NCBI GenBank assembly: GCA_023935145.1
Contig: CM043699.1
Coordinates: 76,979,138 to 77,043,137 of the forward strand
From: Bretschneidera sinensis
Taxonomy: Eukaryota; Streptophyta; Magnoliopsida; Brassicales; Akaniaceae
Length of the DNA: 64,000 nucleotides
Direction of reading: 5' to 3'
Shown: piece after piece, positions 11,227 through 22,911 of the stretch
Layout: each line of letters starts with the position of its first letter
Numbering within the stretch: the first letter of the stretch is position 1
Position numbers and translations under genes: made by a program
The notes under the pieces: generated by a model
Database searches by the model: none
The model's input: only the letters and a program-made list of their open reading frames with translations
What the model was told of the DNA's origin: nothing

Positions 11227-12966
11227 AGCTTATTGCTAGTCCCTAGCAATTCAAGCGAAAGACATGAAATGAGTTCTTTATTTAGAAATTAATGCAAAAT
11301 ACAACAATGCTAGTGTTAACCAAGAGTGATTCAAAAATCTTTGTCTCAAAAATCATGCGTAACATATAGCATATAGAATCATTAAATTCCACTCAAATCC
11401 AAAAATAATTCAAACATCAATCTTAAAATCGTTATTGACTCTTAACATCCATCTTACCACAATCCATTAATCTGAACATCCGGATGATTTTATGCACAAT
11501 ATTCATGAATACAAGTCTTGGCCTCTAAAAAAAAAAAATAAATCGCGTGACATCAATCACAAAAACAAGCTCCATAAGCTTACATTTCAAACCACTCTCC
11601 ACTATTGTAGAAAAAATCACATTACATTGGATCAGTAGGTCTTTAATAAGCTTCTAACGTTCGGTTAAGGTAAAGGCTAAGAAAGAATGGGAAGAATTCA
11701 TAAGTAAAAGAACTTAATCTCTTAGTTTTTAACATAGCTCTTTAAGCACTGGATAACCTTACTTCAGTACCCAACTCTTCCAACCAATTTTTTTTTTTTT
11801 TTTTTCGAGGATTGTCTTCTCAACAAATCACCATTTGTTTTTTCTTTTCTTTTGTATTTTGGCATAAAAGACCATTCACCTCCTTTTTCATTTCTTTCTT
11901 TTCCACAACCCCCAACTTATCTCCTTTAATGTACTTGGATTGTGGTAGTGATATTTTTTCATATTTCCACCCTTACTCATTTTAAGTGCTTCTCACGACA
12001 TGTGTATAGTTAAATTCTTTTTAAGAGAGAGGTAAGAATATTCTCTTTAGACTTATAAGGGTAAGTGAATGGGTTTTTAAAAGAAACCAGGCTCAAATAG
12101 GTGACTAGTGATATATATCGCAAGGGTAGGTTTGAAAGGCTCAAACGGTTCAAAAATTGCCTATATCATATCCTAAATAATGTGCATTCTAGGAATTCGC
12201 CTCAAGTGGTTATCAAGTAAGTTCTAGAGCTTGCCGAGACCGCAAAAATATTCACAAAATAATCACACATAAAACTTTTCTAAATGCTTACGATTAATCA
12301 TACAATCTTACCACAAGCTAGAGTCTCTAACCAAATCAAGATTGATACTTAAATTAATTTCAAACCGAAGCAAGATTTAATTTCTTCTAAGTGCTATATG
12401 CTATCTCAATTAAGGTCATATCATTGACATGTGAATAACTCCAAGGCTAACACAAAGCATGCAAAAAAACAAACCCCCTTTTTTTTATTATTATTTTTTT
12501 TTATTATTTTTTTATTATCCTAACAAACAAAACGTAGGAAAGTGACACCAAGCAGTTCAATGGAAAAAGGAAAGAAATGTGTTTCCTCCACCCCCAACCT
12601 AAACATTGCATTGACCTCAATGTGAAAGAAAAAGGAAAAGAAACTCCCTTTGTTAGCCAAAAGTGCACAGAAGCTGAAAATTGCACACCACCATTTGAAC
12701 TGCATACCATTCTTCTCGCTGAAATTTTTTATCTGCAATATACAACAGAACAAGAAAAAAGGAAGCAACTGCGGTGTAACATCAAGATTCCCACCGTATG
12801 TTAGGTTAGCACACTAAATGGAAATAACTAACAACTAAGAGAAAAGACGAAAAATAAATAAAATAAAAACACAAAAAATGTTAGTACAATAAAAATAAAA
12901 ATAAAAATAAAAATAAAAATAAAAATAAAAATAAAAATAAAAGTGGACAAACAAGAGATATCCCTA
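11227..12966 (-). other. Element B 3' non-coding region
   Basis: No coding frame is supported between the second ORF and the polypurine tract. Homologous to 5495-7000 of element A. Contains a ~19-base T run near 11786 and T/A-rich runs near 12478-12518. Confidence 0.65.
12889..12942. repeat. AAAAAT hexamer microsatellite
   Basis: About nine head-to-tail copies of AAAAAT just downstream of the stop of B's second ORF. Confidence 0.9.
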
Positions 12967-14127
12967 CTAATCCTCGAAATTATCATCCTCTACTTCAATC
13001 TCTTCAGTCCCTTCACCTTCCTCGGGAGGTGGGTCAAAAAATGAACCCGGATAGGGTGGCATAGTAGGAAAAAGACCCATATTACAACCAGTAGCGGAGG
13101 CAAGGTGTTGGTACATCTGACCAAAAGCAGAGTTGACCTCTGCTTGGTAATCAGCTTGCCGAGCCAGGAACCGGTCTTGCCTAGCTAACATTTGGTCTTG
13201 ACGATCTAGCCTATCAAACAACAATTTATGATGCTCGTCAAAACGACTCTCTAAGCGCTCAAGGCGCTCAGCAACTGTGATATTCCTAGAGAGGGGAGGG
13301 GTGCTAGCAGCTATGGCTCCCTCGCTCGAAGTTGGCGGCCTGGAGGCTTTAATCTGAGCGAGCATGCCATCATCTATGGGTTTCTTTGGTGGTTGGGTTT
13401 CCTCATCAGTACTGTGTGGGACTCCAGCTCGGATACACAATTGGGTAATTAAAGAAGGAAAGTATAATCCGAGCTTTAGTCTAACAGTGTGTAAGATGGA
13501 TTTACAGATGACTTGGCCCACATCGACAGTCATTCCCATCAAAATTGCATAAATCAGAATAGCTCGCTCAACAGTGAGATCACTATAGTGCAAGGCAGGC
13601 ATCAACCTGTGACACACAAAATATTGCCAAGCCCGAGCATTGACATTTAGAGAAGCAGTGGGCAAGGAGGTCGGGGAATCACCCGACATTTTCCATGTAG
13701 TGCCCGGAATACAGAGAGTATGGCGAATCTCTTCATAATTAAATGTAGACACATATGCTCTATACTCACTGTGTGGGATGTCAGGTAACCCATAGAAGTT
13801 ATTTATTGATGAGCTGCTAAAAGAGACTATTTTTCCTCTCACCCATACTTTACCATTGCTATGTTCATCGGCATTAGCGTAAAATTCTCGGACCAAATTT
13901 GATAGGGAATGAAAGGGTGATTTTGTAAATGCACTCCAATTCCTATAGAGAATCATTCTAAAAAGAGTCGGGTTCGCACTCTCGGTTATGTTAAATCCTC
14001 TCTCGGGAATGAGTTTTCTATTTTGCATTATTTTAACATAGCTCTCACTCGCTTCAAAACTAACAAACTTAGTCTCATCAAACTCTTGTGGTTCTTTTCC
14101 TTTAGCTCTTTTCATCCTTGGTGCCAT
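12967..14127 (-). CDS. Element B second ORF, plant-transposon-protein type (386 aa)
   Basis: An intact 386-residue ORF between pol and the 3' LTR, where Athila-group elements carry an extra ORF sometimes called env-like. The N-terminus is basic (MAPRMKRAKGKE). Residues ~20-240 (FVSFEASESYVKIMQNRKLIPERGF, REFYANADEH, KIVSFSSSSINNFYGLPD, ARAWQYFVCHRLMPA, ILIYAILMGMTVDVGQVI) resemble the family annotated in plants as putative plant transposon protein; I recall it from plant annotation and could not search. Around residues 285-330 there is a coiled-coil-like stretch with LxxRxDxxxxxLxxRQD repeats. The C-terminus is acidic. I see no signal peptide or convincing membrane helix, so a viral envelope role is not supported. 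The function is unknown. The start at 14127 is the first ATG and keeps the basic N-terminus. Confidence 0.8.
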   Translation of the reverse strand: MAPRMKRAKGKEPQEFDETKFVSFEASESYVKIMQNRKLIPERGFNITESANPTLFRMILYRNWSAFTKSPFHSLSNLVREFYANADEHSNGKVWVRGKIVSFSSSSINNFYGLPDIPHSEYRAYVSTFNYEEIRHTLCIPGTTWKMSGDSPTSLPTASLNVNARAWQYFVCHRLMPALHYSDLTVERAILIYAILMGMTVDVGQVICKSILHTVRLKLGLYFPSLITQLCIRAGVPHSTDEETQPPKKPIDDGMLAQIKASRPPTSSEGAIAASTPPLSRNITVAERLERLESRFDEHHKLLFDRLDRQDQMLARQDRFLARQADYQAEVNSAFGQMYQHLASATGCNMGLFPTMPPYPGSFFDPPPEEGEGTEEIEVEDDNFED

Positions 14128-15123
14128 GAAAATTAAATAAATGAAACAATGAACTTAAGAGCAAAATTTAACCACCAAAAATCACAATTGAACAATGAAG
14201 AAGAGAAATTGGTCTTACTTGCCCACAATTGGAGAGAGGAAAAGCTACCCACCAATTTGATATCTTTGTGAAAAAAAACAAGTTCCTCTTTGAACCAAAT
14301 CTCTTGGAGAAATTTTCTGCAAAAAAAATGGGAGACATTAGTGTGCAATTCTTCAAGAATTGAAGTTTAGATCAAGAAAGGAAGAGGGAAAAAGTTGGTA
14401 TAGGTTGATATAGAGAGACAATGAGAGAGAGAGAGAGGAGTGTGCAGCCGTTGGTGTGAGAGGAGAAATGAAAAAGAGGCTGGAAAAAGTGTTTAAATAG
14501 GGCAGATTTTAGGGCAGATTTTAGGGTTTTGGTGCTGATGGGCTCGGCCAAGCGGTGAGGCGCTGGGCTTGAGAGAGGCGAGGCGCGGGCCTGGTGTGCT
14601 GGGGCGCTGGGGCGCTGGCTGGAGAGAGGTGAGGCGCGGGCCTGGTTCGTGGGCGCCTAGGCGCTGGTTCATGGGCGCCTAGGCGCTGGTGCGCCTGGGC
14701 CTGCGCGCCTGGGCGTGCTGTGCGCCTGGGCCTGCTGTGCGCCTGGGCGCTGCTGTGCGCCTGGGCCTGGTGCGCCTGGGCCTGCGCGCCTGGGCCTGCT
14801 GTGCGCCTGGGCCTGGTGCGCCTGGGCCTGCGCGCCTGGGCCTGCTGTGCGCCTGGGCCTGATACAGTGTCCTAAAACAGACAATTCTTTGTTTGTACCA
14901 AAACAACACACAAAGAAAATAAAAAAATAAAATAATAATAATAATAATAAAATAAAATAGGCTTAACAAATCAAAAACAAAAACAAAAATAAATTAACAA
15001 AGACTTAAATTAACTAAATAATAATAAAATAAAACAAAAATTAATAAAACAAAAATTCTAAATTAGTCAAAAATTCAATAAAACAAAATAAAAACTAGTA
15101 TACAGTGGAACGAAAGTACCCGA
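14128..15123 (-). other. Element B spacer between gag-pol and second ORF
   Basis: About 1 kb without supported coding sequence. It runs from an A-rich part (14890-15123) through the GC-rich repeat at 14540-14870 to a purine-rich leader (14370-14480). The second ORF would need a separate transcript or splicing; I cannot identify sites with confidence. Confidence 0.6.
14540..14870. repeat. GC-rich degenerate minisatellite inside element B
   Basis: Many short variants of GCGCCTGGGCCTG, and two GGCGCCTAGGCGCTGG units at 14650-14690 identical to the LTR minisatellite. Both strands stay open and give Pro/Ala/Arg/Gln-rich ORFs, which I regard as artefacts of the repeat. Confidence 0.85.
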
Positions 15124-18100
15124 TTACCAAACATAAATCGGGGCCACCAAAGAAATTTCTTCGGTGCTGTCCTTAGCATGTTCCAAGTACAGCTTCAACC
15201 TTTGGCCATTGACTCGAAATGCTCGACCATCGGAAGGATCTTCAATCTCAACCACTCCATTGGGAAAAACACTCTTTACCACATAAGGTCCCTTCCATCG
15301 CGATCTCAATTTTCCCGGATGGAGATGTAATCGCGAGTCATACAGAAAGACTTTATTACCTTGTTCAAAATGTTTTCGGAGTATTTTCTGATCATGTAGC
15401 GTCTTCATCCTTGATTTCAAATCCTTAGCATTGTCATATGCATCATCCCTCAACTCCGCAAGTTCGCAAAGTTGCAATTTCCTTTCTTCACCGGACAACT
15501 TAAGGTCATAGTTAAAATTTCGGATAGCCCAGTATGCTCTGTGCTCAAGTTCTACTGGCAAATGACATGCTTTGCCAAATACTAAACGATAGGGAGATGC
15601 TTCAAGAACCGTCTTGTATGCTGTCCGATACGCCCAAAGTGCATCCGACAGGCGCAAGGACCAATCTTTTCGGTTCGGATTCACCGTTTTCTCAAGTATC
15701 CGCTTAATCTCCCTATTTGCTAATTCAGCTTGACCATTAGTTTGTGGATGATATGCTGTAGAAACCTTATGGGTGACTCCATACCTGCGCATTAAAGCCT
15801 CAAAAGAACGGTTACAAAAATGTGACCCTTGATCACTAATGATAACACGTGGAGTACCGTACCTAGATAAGATATGGTCTTTTAAAAATTTAACAACAAC
15901 TGTATTATCATTAGTGCGGCTAGGTATTGCTTCAACCCATTTAGAAACATAATCAACAGCAAGCAAAATATAAAGATACCTAAAGGAAGGTGGGAATGGT
16001 CCCATAAAATCGATCCCCCAACAATCAAAGATTTCTATCACTAGGATTGGGTTGAGAGGCATCATATGACGGCGGGACAACGAACCTAACCTTTGGCATC
16101 TGTCACATGATCTACAAAACTCATTAGCATCTTTGAATAAAGTGGGCCAATAAAAACCACATTGCAAAATTTTTGCGGCTGTCTTTTTGATAGAAAAATG
16201 GCCACCGCAAGCATATGTATGACAAAAGGTTAACACACTGTTAACTTCCATATCTGGAATACATCTCCTTATTATTTGATCAGGGCAATATTTAAACAAA
16301 TAAGGATCATTCCAGTAGAAGTTTTTCACCTCAGCCAAAAACTTACGCTTGTCTTGTGCACTCCATGTAGATGGAACTTGGCGGGAAACTAAGTAGTTGG
16401 CAATGTCGGCATACCATGGTGTGTGACCAAGAACAGCAAATAGGTTTTCATCCGGAAAGGCCTCCCCAATGGGCACGAGGTCAGTTTCACTTTTGAATTC
16501 CAAGCGAGATAAATGGTCCGCCACAACATTCTCCACCCCCTTCTTGTCTTTGATGGTTAAGTCAAATTCCTGCAAAAGCAGAATCCAACGTATCAAACGG
16601 GCCTTAGCATCCGTTTTTGAAAAAAGAAATTTTTGGGCGGAGTGATCTGTGAATATCGTGATAGGTGAACCAATCAAATAAGATCGAAATTTATCCAATG
16701 CGAATACTACAGCTAGTAATTCTTTCTCGGTTGTGGTATACATCATTTGAGAATGATTCAATGTTCTACTAGCATAATAGACAGCAAATGGTTTTCCCTC
16801 ATTTCGTTGTCCTAAAACAGCCCCTACAGCATAGTCACTAGCATCACACATAATTTCAAAAGGCAAAGTAAAATCTGGTGATCGCATAATAGGGGCGGTT
16901 GTAAGCTTAGAAATCAATGTCCTAAAGGCTTGTTCACATTCAAGGCTCCATTTAAACTCGGTATCCTTCGTCAAAAGGCTACATAGAGGTCTAGAGATGG
17001 CACTAAAATTTTGAATAAACCTTCTATAGAACCCAGCATGACCTAAGAGAGACCTCACATCTTTAATATTCTTAGGAGTGGGGAGTTTAGAGATCAATTC
17101 AATTTTTGCTTTATCTACTTCTATCCCTTTTTCAGAAACTATGTGGCCCAAGACTATTCCAGAAGATACCATAAAATGGCACTTCTCCCAATTAAGCACG
17201 AGTCCTTTTTCTTCACACCTGCACAAAACATATTTCAAATTAGATAAACATGAATCAAAAGAAGTTCCAAACACAGTTAAATCATCCATATACACTTCTA
17301 CACATTTTTCAACCATGTCGCTGAAAATACTCATCATGCATATTTGAAAAGTAGCTGGTGCATTACATAACCCAAAGGGCATCCTTCGAAAAGCAAAAGT
17401 ACCAAAAGGACAAGTAAAAGTGGTCTTCTCTTGATCCTCTAGGGCAATCCCTATTTGGTAGTATCCTGAATATCCATCCAAAAAACAATAGAAAGGATGG
17501 CCAGCCACCCGTTCCAAAATTTGATCTATGAATGGAAGAGGAAAATGATCTTTCCGAGTGGCTGAATTAAGTTTCCTATAGTCTATGCACATTCGCCACC
17601 CGGTCACTACCTTAGTTGGTACTAGTACTCCCTTCTCATTTTCTACTACAGTAACCCCAGCTTTCTTAGGAACTACTTGGGTTGGACTAACCCACTTACT
17701 ATCCGATATCGGATATATAATTCCTGCATCCAACAGCTTTAAGACTTCTTTCTTAACTACCTCTTTCATAGTTGGGTTTAATCTTCTTTGTGGATCTCTA
17801 CGGGGGTTAGATCCTTCTTCTAAGTAAATCCTATGGGAACAAATTAAGGGGCTTACACCCTTAATGTCAGCCATGGTCCAACCTAATACAGATTTATGTT
17901 CTCTCAACAACTTCAGCAGTTGATCACATTGTATATCACTAAGTTCAGAGGAAATAATGACCGGAAAAGTATCACCTGGGCCTAAGAAAACATGCTTGAG
18001 TCCTTTGGGAAGCGGAGCTAAATTGGGCGTTGGTGTCTCCTCGGAAGAGGGTTTGGGTGCCTCCCTTTCTCTAGGCAACTCCTCAAAGCATGGCTGCCAT

Positions 18101-20598
18101 GATTTCTTCATAAATCCCTGCGGCTTATCAGAAATATCAACAACATTAACGGCATGAGGATATATAGAAGAATCATTAAAATCAAAATTATTAAGAATGA
18201 ATTCCAAAGAGTTAGAATTGTCCTTAATGTATTCATCCTCCAAAATAAGCTCGTCAATCATGTAAGTGTCAAAACACTCATCCTCCTCATGTGGTTGCCT
18301 TGACATTCGAAAAACATTTACCTCCAGAGTCATATTTCCAAATGATAATGTCATTAGGCCATTTCTACAATTAATGAGGGCATTAGCGGTGGCAAGGAAT
18401 GGTCTTCCAAGTATCAAAGGAATTTTTGACTCCGTATTCACAATAGAGATGGTATCTAAAACCAAGAAGTCAACAGGATAATAGAATTTGTCAATTTGCA
18501 ATAAAACATCTTCTACTATACCTCTTGGTTTTCTTACCGATCGATCCGCTAATTGGAGTACCACAGAGGTTGGTTTGATCTCACCTAGACCGAGCTGCAA
18601 GTAGATGGAGTATGGCATGAGGTTCACACTAGCCCCTAAATCTAACAATGCTTGCCCACAAGATTTGTTTCCAATTTGGCAAGCCACCGTTGGACAGCCC
18701 GGATCTTTATATTTGGGCGGTGTCGTGCTATCAATTACCGCACTTGCTTGCTCCGTTAAGAATGCGGTCTTCTTCACATGGTGCCTCCTTTTCAGTGTGC
18801 ACAGATCCTTGATGACTTTAGCATAGTTGGGAACCTGTTTTATGACATGAAGAAGAGGGAGGTTAATTTTAACATGCTGAAGTTGTTCAAGGATCTCACC
18901 TTTTAATGCTGAATTCCTCTCCTTAGGCTTAAGGAGTGCCTGAGGGAAAGGCACTGGTGAAGGGTCGATATGAGTATCTTGTTCCTTGGGAGCTTCATCC
19001 TTGTTGCTCACGGTGTTGGGACTCAGATTTGGTGATAAAGTGGGTCCATCTAGTTTCTTACCACTGCGGGTGATCATGGCATTAACTTCTTTAACATTAT
19101 GATTTTCAGGATCGGAGGTTTGTGCCATATGTTGTCCTCGTGGATTTTGTTGTGGTTGCGAAGGGAACCGACCTTGCTCTTGAATTGTCAAGAAACTAGT
19201 CAACTTGGTGAGTTGACTTTTTATCTCCTTTTGCTCCTCTTTGATCCCCTTTTGCTCCTCTAGCAACCGTTGATTTATCTTGACTTGTTCTTCTGCACTC
19301 TTGGCATGTACCTGCAAAAATGACTTAAAAGCATCTTCCAAAGGTAAAGATTGTTGTGGTGCACTAGATGAAGTCGCTTCCGGTCTCCAATGGGAACTAG
19401 AGTGGGGATGAGGTTGTATATCAGATCTCCAATGGGGGCTAGATTGGGTAGGAGGTTGCACATCAGATTTCCAACTGAAATTAGGGTGATTCTTCCAACC
19501 GGGATTGTAAGTGTTAGAGTAGGGTGAGTAAGGTTTCCTAAAGGGGATACCCAAGGAATTACACTCTCCCTTTATCTCCAAATAAGATGGACAATCCTTT
19601 GGTACATGATCTACCCCATTACACATAAAACAGGGTTCATGGGACTCTACCCTAGCAACCGGTTCGGGGGCTCTAACATCCTTGGTTTTTAAGGCTTCAA
19701 TTTCCTTAGTTAGAGCCTCTAAACGGGCTTTAACACTATCCTCTTCCTTAAGTTGGTAGATTCCAGCGGGTTGATTTCTCCTAGTACTTTCCATGGCACT
19801 CGGTCCTGTCCAAGTGTGGGCTTTTTCTGATAGGTCATCTAGGAAATCTATGGCTTGATCGGGATCTTTTTGAAGAAAATCCCCATTACACATCATTTCT
19901 ATGAATTGCCTCTCCCTACTTAGGAGTCCATCATAGAAATAGCTGACTACCCGCCAACTTTCATACCCATGGTGTGGACAAGAATTTAAAAGGTCCTTAA
20001 AACGTTCCCAAACTTGATATAGGGTTTCACTTTCTTTTTGTGCAAAGTTTGAGATTTGTCTCTTAAGGTTGTTGGTCTTATGGGTTGGGAAGTGTTTTTG
20101 GAAGAAAACTCGGGTCATCTCATCCCAACTACCAATAGACCTAGGCCTTAATGAGTACAACCAAGTCTTGGCTTTTTCCTTAAGTGAAAAAGGGAAAAAC
20201 CGGAGTCTGACAGTGTCCACCATATCAGCCCTATTTTGGAAGGTTGCTACTACTTCCTCGAATTCCCTAATGTGGATGTAGGGGCTTTCATTCTCAAACC
20301 CATGGAAAGTTGGTAGCAATTGTATCATGCCCGGCTTAAACTCAGCTTGTGGGGCATTAGGGGGGAACATGATACAAGAGGGTGTGGCCGTTCGGCTAGG
20401 GTGCAAATAGTCTTTAAGTGTCCTAGCAACATTTTCATTGTGATTGCCGGCCATGTTATCGAAATCCTCTAAATTCTCGGATGGGGGTGCACTATGGTAT
20501 GATCTAGGCGAGGTTTCACTAACGGACGTGGAAGGAGAGAGTGACTCTAATTCGGGTCCTCTAATGAATCTGCCTCGCGAATCTCTCGGTTTAAGCAT
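15124..20598 (-). CDS. gag-pol: Element B gag-pol polyprotein (1824 aa, intact)
   Basis: One uninterrupted frame carries every domain of a Ty3/gypsy polyprotein. Gag core is at residues ~60-290 ([21 protein letters not shown]). A CX2CX4HX4C zinc knuckle ([14 protein letters not shown]) is at ~323-336. The aspartic protease motif DLGAS begins at D653. Reverse transcriptase has YMDD at 1103-1106. RNase H begins at D1252 ([13 protein letters not shown]). Integrase has an H2C2 zinc region (SCDRCQRL) and a catalytic D1530, D1589, E1625 triad with the classic 35-residue gap. A post-integrase region follows ([12 protein letters not shown], 1770-1785). Gag and pol share one frame without a stop. The start at 20598 is the first ATG, about 330 bp after the primer site. 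The product would copy and insert B, and perhaps A and D in trans (inference). Confidence 0.97.
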   Translation of the reverse strand: MLKPRDSRGRFIRGPELESLSPSTSVSETSPRSYHSAPPSENLEDFDNMAGNHNENVARTLKDYLHPSRTATPSCIMFPPNAPQAEFKPGMIQLLPTFHGFENESPYIHIREFEEVVATFQNRADMVDTVRLRFFPFSLKEKAKTWLYSLRPRSIGSWDEMTRVFFQKHFPTHKTNNLKRQISNFAQKESETLYQVWERFKDLLNSCPHHGYESWRVVSYFYDGLLSRERQFIEMMCNGDFLQKDPDQAIDFLDDLSEKAHTWTGPSAMESTRRNQPAGIYQLKEEDSVKARLEALTKEIEALKTKDVRAPEPVARVESHEPCFMCNGVDHVPKDCPSYLEIKGECNSLGIPFRKPYSPYSNTYNPGWKNHPNFSWKSDVQPPTQSSPHWRSDIQPHPHSSSHWRPEATSSSAPQQSLPLEDAFKSFLQVHAKSAEEQVKINQRLLEEQKGIKEEQKEIKSQLTKLTSFLTIQEQGRFPSQPQQNPRGQHMAQTSDPENHNVKEVNAMITRSGKKLDGPTLSPNLSPNTVSNKDEAPKEQDTHIDPSPVPFPQALLKPKERNSALKGEILEQLQHVKINLPLLHVIKQVPNYAKVIKDLCTLKRRHHVKKTAFLTEQASAVIDSTTPPKYKDPGCPTVACQIGNKSCGQALLDLGASVNLMPYSIYLQLGLGEIKPTSVVLQLADRSVRKPRGIVEDVLLQIDKFYYPVDFLVLDTISIVNTESKIPLILGRPFLATANALINCRNGLMTLSFGNMTLEVNVFRMSRQPHEEDECFDTYMIDELILEDEYIKDNSNSLEFILNNFDFNDSSIYPHAVNVVDISDKPQGFMKKSWQPCFEELPREREAPKPSSEETPTPNLAPLPKGLKHVFLGPGDTFPVIISSELSDIQCDQLLKLLREHKSVLGWTMADIKGVSPLICSHRIYLEEGSNPRRDPQRRLNPTMKEVVKKEVLKLLDAGIIYPISDSKWVSPTQVVPKKAGVTVVENEKGVLVPTKVVTGWRMCIDYRKLNSATRKDHFPLPFIDQILERVAGHPFYCFLDGYSGYYQIGIALEDQEKTTFTCPFGTFAFRRMPFGLCNAPATFQICMMSIFSDMVEKCVEVYMDDLTVFGTSFDSCLSNLKYVLCRCEEKGLVLNWEKCHFMVSSGIVLGHIVSEKGIEVDKAKIELISKLPTPKNIKDVRSLLGHAGFYRRFIQNFSAISRPLCSLLTKDTEFKWSLECEQAFRTLISKLTTAPIMRSPDFTLPFEIMCDASDYAVGAVLGQRNEGKPFAVYYASRTLNHSQMMYTTTEKELLAVVFALDKFRSYLIGSPITIFTDHSAQKFLFSKTDAKARLIRWILLLQEFDLTIKDKKGVENVVADHLSRLEFKSETDLVPIGEAFPDENLFAVLGHTPWYADIANYLVSRQVPSTWSAQDKRKFLAEVKNFYWNDPYLFKYCPDQIIRRCIPDMEVNSVLTFCHTYACGGHFSIKKTAAKILQCGFYWPTLFKDANEFCRSCDRCQRLGSLSRRHMMPLNPILVIEIFDCWGIDFMGPFPPSFRYLYILLAVDYVSKWVEAIPSRTNDNTVVVKFLKDHILSRYGTPRVIISDQGSHFCNRSFEALMRRYGVTHKVSTAYHPQTNGQAELANREIKRILEKTVNPNRKDWSLRLSDALWAYRTAYKTVLEASPYRLVFGKACHLPVELEHRAYWAIRNFNYDLKLSGEERKLQLCELAELRDDAYDNAKDLKSRMKTLHDQKILRKHFEQGNKVFLYDSRLHLHPGKLRSRWKGPYVVKSVFPNGVVEIEDPSDGRAFRVNGQRLKLYLEHAKDSTEEISLVAPIYVW

Positions 20599-20929
20599 GC
20601 ACTAATTAATTTAGAGGGGAAATAAAAAATGTAAAACAGAATAATAAATAATTAAATAAATAAATAAATAAAGCAGAATAATAAACAAATAAATAAAACA
20701 GAATAATAAACAGATAAATAAAACAGAATAATAAACAGATAAATAAAATAGAATAATAAACAAATAAATAAAACAGAAAAATAAAAGAAAATTAAAAAAA
20801 ATAAAAGTAAAGGAACAATATTACGGTATTTACAAAGTGCTGAAAAGAAAAATATTTACGATTTTTTTTCTTAATATTTTTTTTATTTTTACTTAAAGTT
20901 GACAAGCTTCCTTTGTACTTAAGCGCGTT
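20599..20929 (-). repeat. Element B 5' leader with AT-rich simple repeats
   Basis: Untranslated leader between primer site and gag start. Positions 20640-20800 are built of AATA/CAGAATAATAAACA-type units. No coding sequence. Confidence 0.7.
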
Positions 20930-20947
20930 TCCCTGGCAACGGCGCCA
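20930..20947 (-). other. Element B primer-binding site (tRNA-Asp type)
   Basis: TGGCGCCGTTGCCAGGGA on the minus strand, five bases from the LTR. One base differs from the site in A (CCAGGG versus CCGGGG). Confidence 0.85.
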
Positions 20948-20952
20948 AAATT

Positions 20953-22911
20953 TGATTACGCCCAAAACATAACGCGGTTATTGTAGTATAGTTTTGGGGT
21001 GTCGATTCCACAGGGAAACAAGTTAATTACGAAAGAAGTTATAAACTTTACCACTAACGACAATGATTAAGTGAGAGAATATGAGTTTTGATAATGCAAT
21101 ATTGTGTAAAAGAGTTGTGCGAATATAACGATGAATATAAATAAGAAATAACAAGGTTCCGGGAATCCTCCTTAGGTTCGTTCCCTATTTCCACTCTTGA
21201 TTCAAATTTTTATCTCGATTGCAAGTTTCACATCCTAAACCGGCAATCGGAAATTATTCAATCAAGCACATTTATATCTCTAATATAATTGCTACAAATT
21301 ACTCTTTGATTTCAATTCAAGCACACATGATTTATCTTATAGATTAGCAAGAAACGACAATATATTGCAATAATGATATCACAGTAATGGCCGATCTATA
21401 AGATAAATATACCGAAATCAATTACATCCAAACAACTTGACATAAGAAAAGCTTGACTAGACTTATGTGGAGTAGAAGGATGCAATCACCGGATTGAAAG
21501 AAACTAAAAGAAGAAGAATATAGAATACAGCTATCACATGAACTCAAATCCTTCTTAATTAATCAAAGAGTAAATCATAGACAATGTTTTAACAAAAAGT
21601 CCATACAAATGAATCAAGAACAGGAAATAAGGAACAATAAAACTCTAAGGATTCATCCCTTTCCCTTGTTTGATGATTAGTTAGCCATGAAACTCAAGGT
21701 GGAAAAACAATATAGATGTTCTCCCCTTGATTTCTTGGCCATGGAGCTCAAGGCGGAAGAACAATGTGGATGTTCTCTCCTTGATTTCCAACTTACGAAA
21801 ACTTAAACGAAATGCTAAAAACTTCTTCAATTTTTATCTATCAAAAACTGTCTTTATTTTTCTCCCCGAGCTCCCTTTGGCTGCAAACCTTAAGCACATA
21901 TTTATAGCCCACGAGGGAGAGCTGTCTTTGCACAGCTCTAATTTGAGCCTGAATTGGAGTCCATGTGCGCACTGCTGGAAAGTGAAAGCTGGAATGTGAA
22001 GGTGGTCCAGCAGCATGTGCGCGCTGCTGGCTTTGTCTGAGCGTGCGCCCGGGCGCTGGAAAGTGAAGGCTGGAACGTGAAGGTGGGTCCAGCAGCATGT
22101 GCGCGTGTCCAAGTGTGCGCCTGGGCGCTGGAAAGTAAAGGTGCAGCTGGCGAGGGGCGCGGCGCTGGTTCGTGGGCGCCTAGGCGCTGGTTCTTGGGCG
22201 CCTAGGCGCTGGTTCTTGGGCGCCTAGGCGCTGGCTCATGGGTGCCTAGGCGCTGGTTCTTGTTTTCCTGGGCGCTGGGGCGCTGGACAGTGAGAGGTGA
22301 GGCGCTGGGCATTGTTCTGGAGGCCTTGAACTGTTTTTGCTAAAACTCCCATAACTTTCACTAGAAAAATCCTTTTTCCGAACTGTAAAATTCTCCAGAA
22401 AATAGACTTCCGGATCTTTCTAGACATATATAGCTCATCTCCTGGTTCTTCTTACATCAATACAGTTTAATCTGCAAAGTTGATTGATCTGTACAGGAAA
22501 TTCTGGCAATTCAGTGAAACACCTTCAGCTTGTATGCAGAAGTGCACACACTAGTGTGCCTACCCTTAACTTGTTCCAAAGTGATGCACACACTTGTGTG
22601 CAGTCTTTCAACTCAATGTACTTTATTGCTCCAACCTTGGTTTAGACTTTTAATTATCTTTAAATCATTTTTGGAAATGTCTAAACCTTGGACAAAAACT
22701 AAGAGATTCCCAAGATCTTTTGGTGCTTTAAACATGGATCGCTTTATCATCTCTTTTGTACTCAACGCACCTGAAAATGCATCGAATTAAGTCAATGATT
22801 TATTAATAACACTTTAGAGTTATCAACATTTAAAAGTGCGATTACGACTGAGATTAACCCTAAAGTGTTAACAATTAAGTATTGTTTAGATGCATTTTAT
22901 GACTCTTATCA
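20953..22911 (-). repeat. Element B 5' LTR (1959 bp)
   Basis: Near-identical to 9232-11214. It differs by one missing GC-rich unit (near 22157), scattered single bases and a replaced patch near 22701-22709. It ends ...CTCTTATCA at 22911, next to the TTGCT duplication. Confidence 0.93.

Larger units (their letters stand above)
9232..22911 (-). mobile_element. Intact Athila/Tat-like Ty3/gypsy element B (13.7 kb)
   Basis: A complete element on the minus strand: 5' LTR 20953-22911, tRNA-Asp-type primer site 20930-20947, gag-pol 15124-20598 with no stop, second ORF 12967-14127, polypurine tract 11215-11226, 3' LTR 9232-11214, and perfect TTGCT target duplications on both sides. The LTRs are nearly identical by eye, apart from a 21-22 bp repeat difference and one small replaced patch. 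The insertion is therefore young relative to its host A. It is the only element in the window that could supply proteins in trans. Confidence 0.95.

Noticed and set aside
12967..14127. Calling B's second ORF a viral envelope gene
   Set aside because: No signal peptide, transmembrane helix or fusion-type region is visible; only its position matches the env-like label.
14669..14969. Pro/Ala/Arg/Gln-rich ORFs
   Set aside because: They are translations of the GC-rich minisatellite and its flank, open on both strands.
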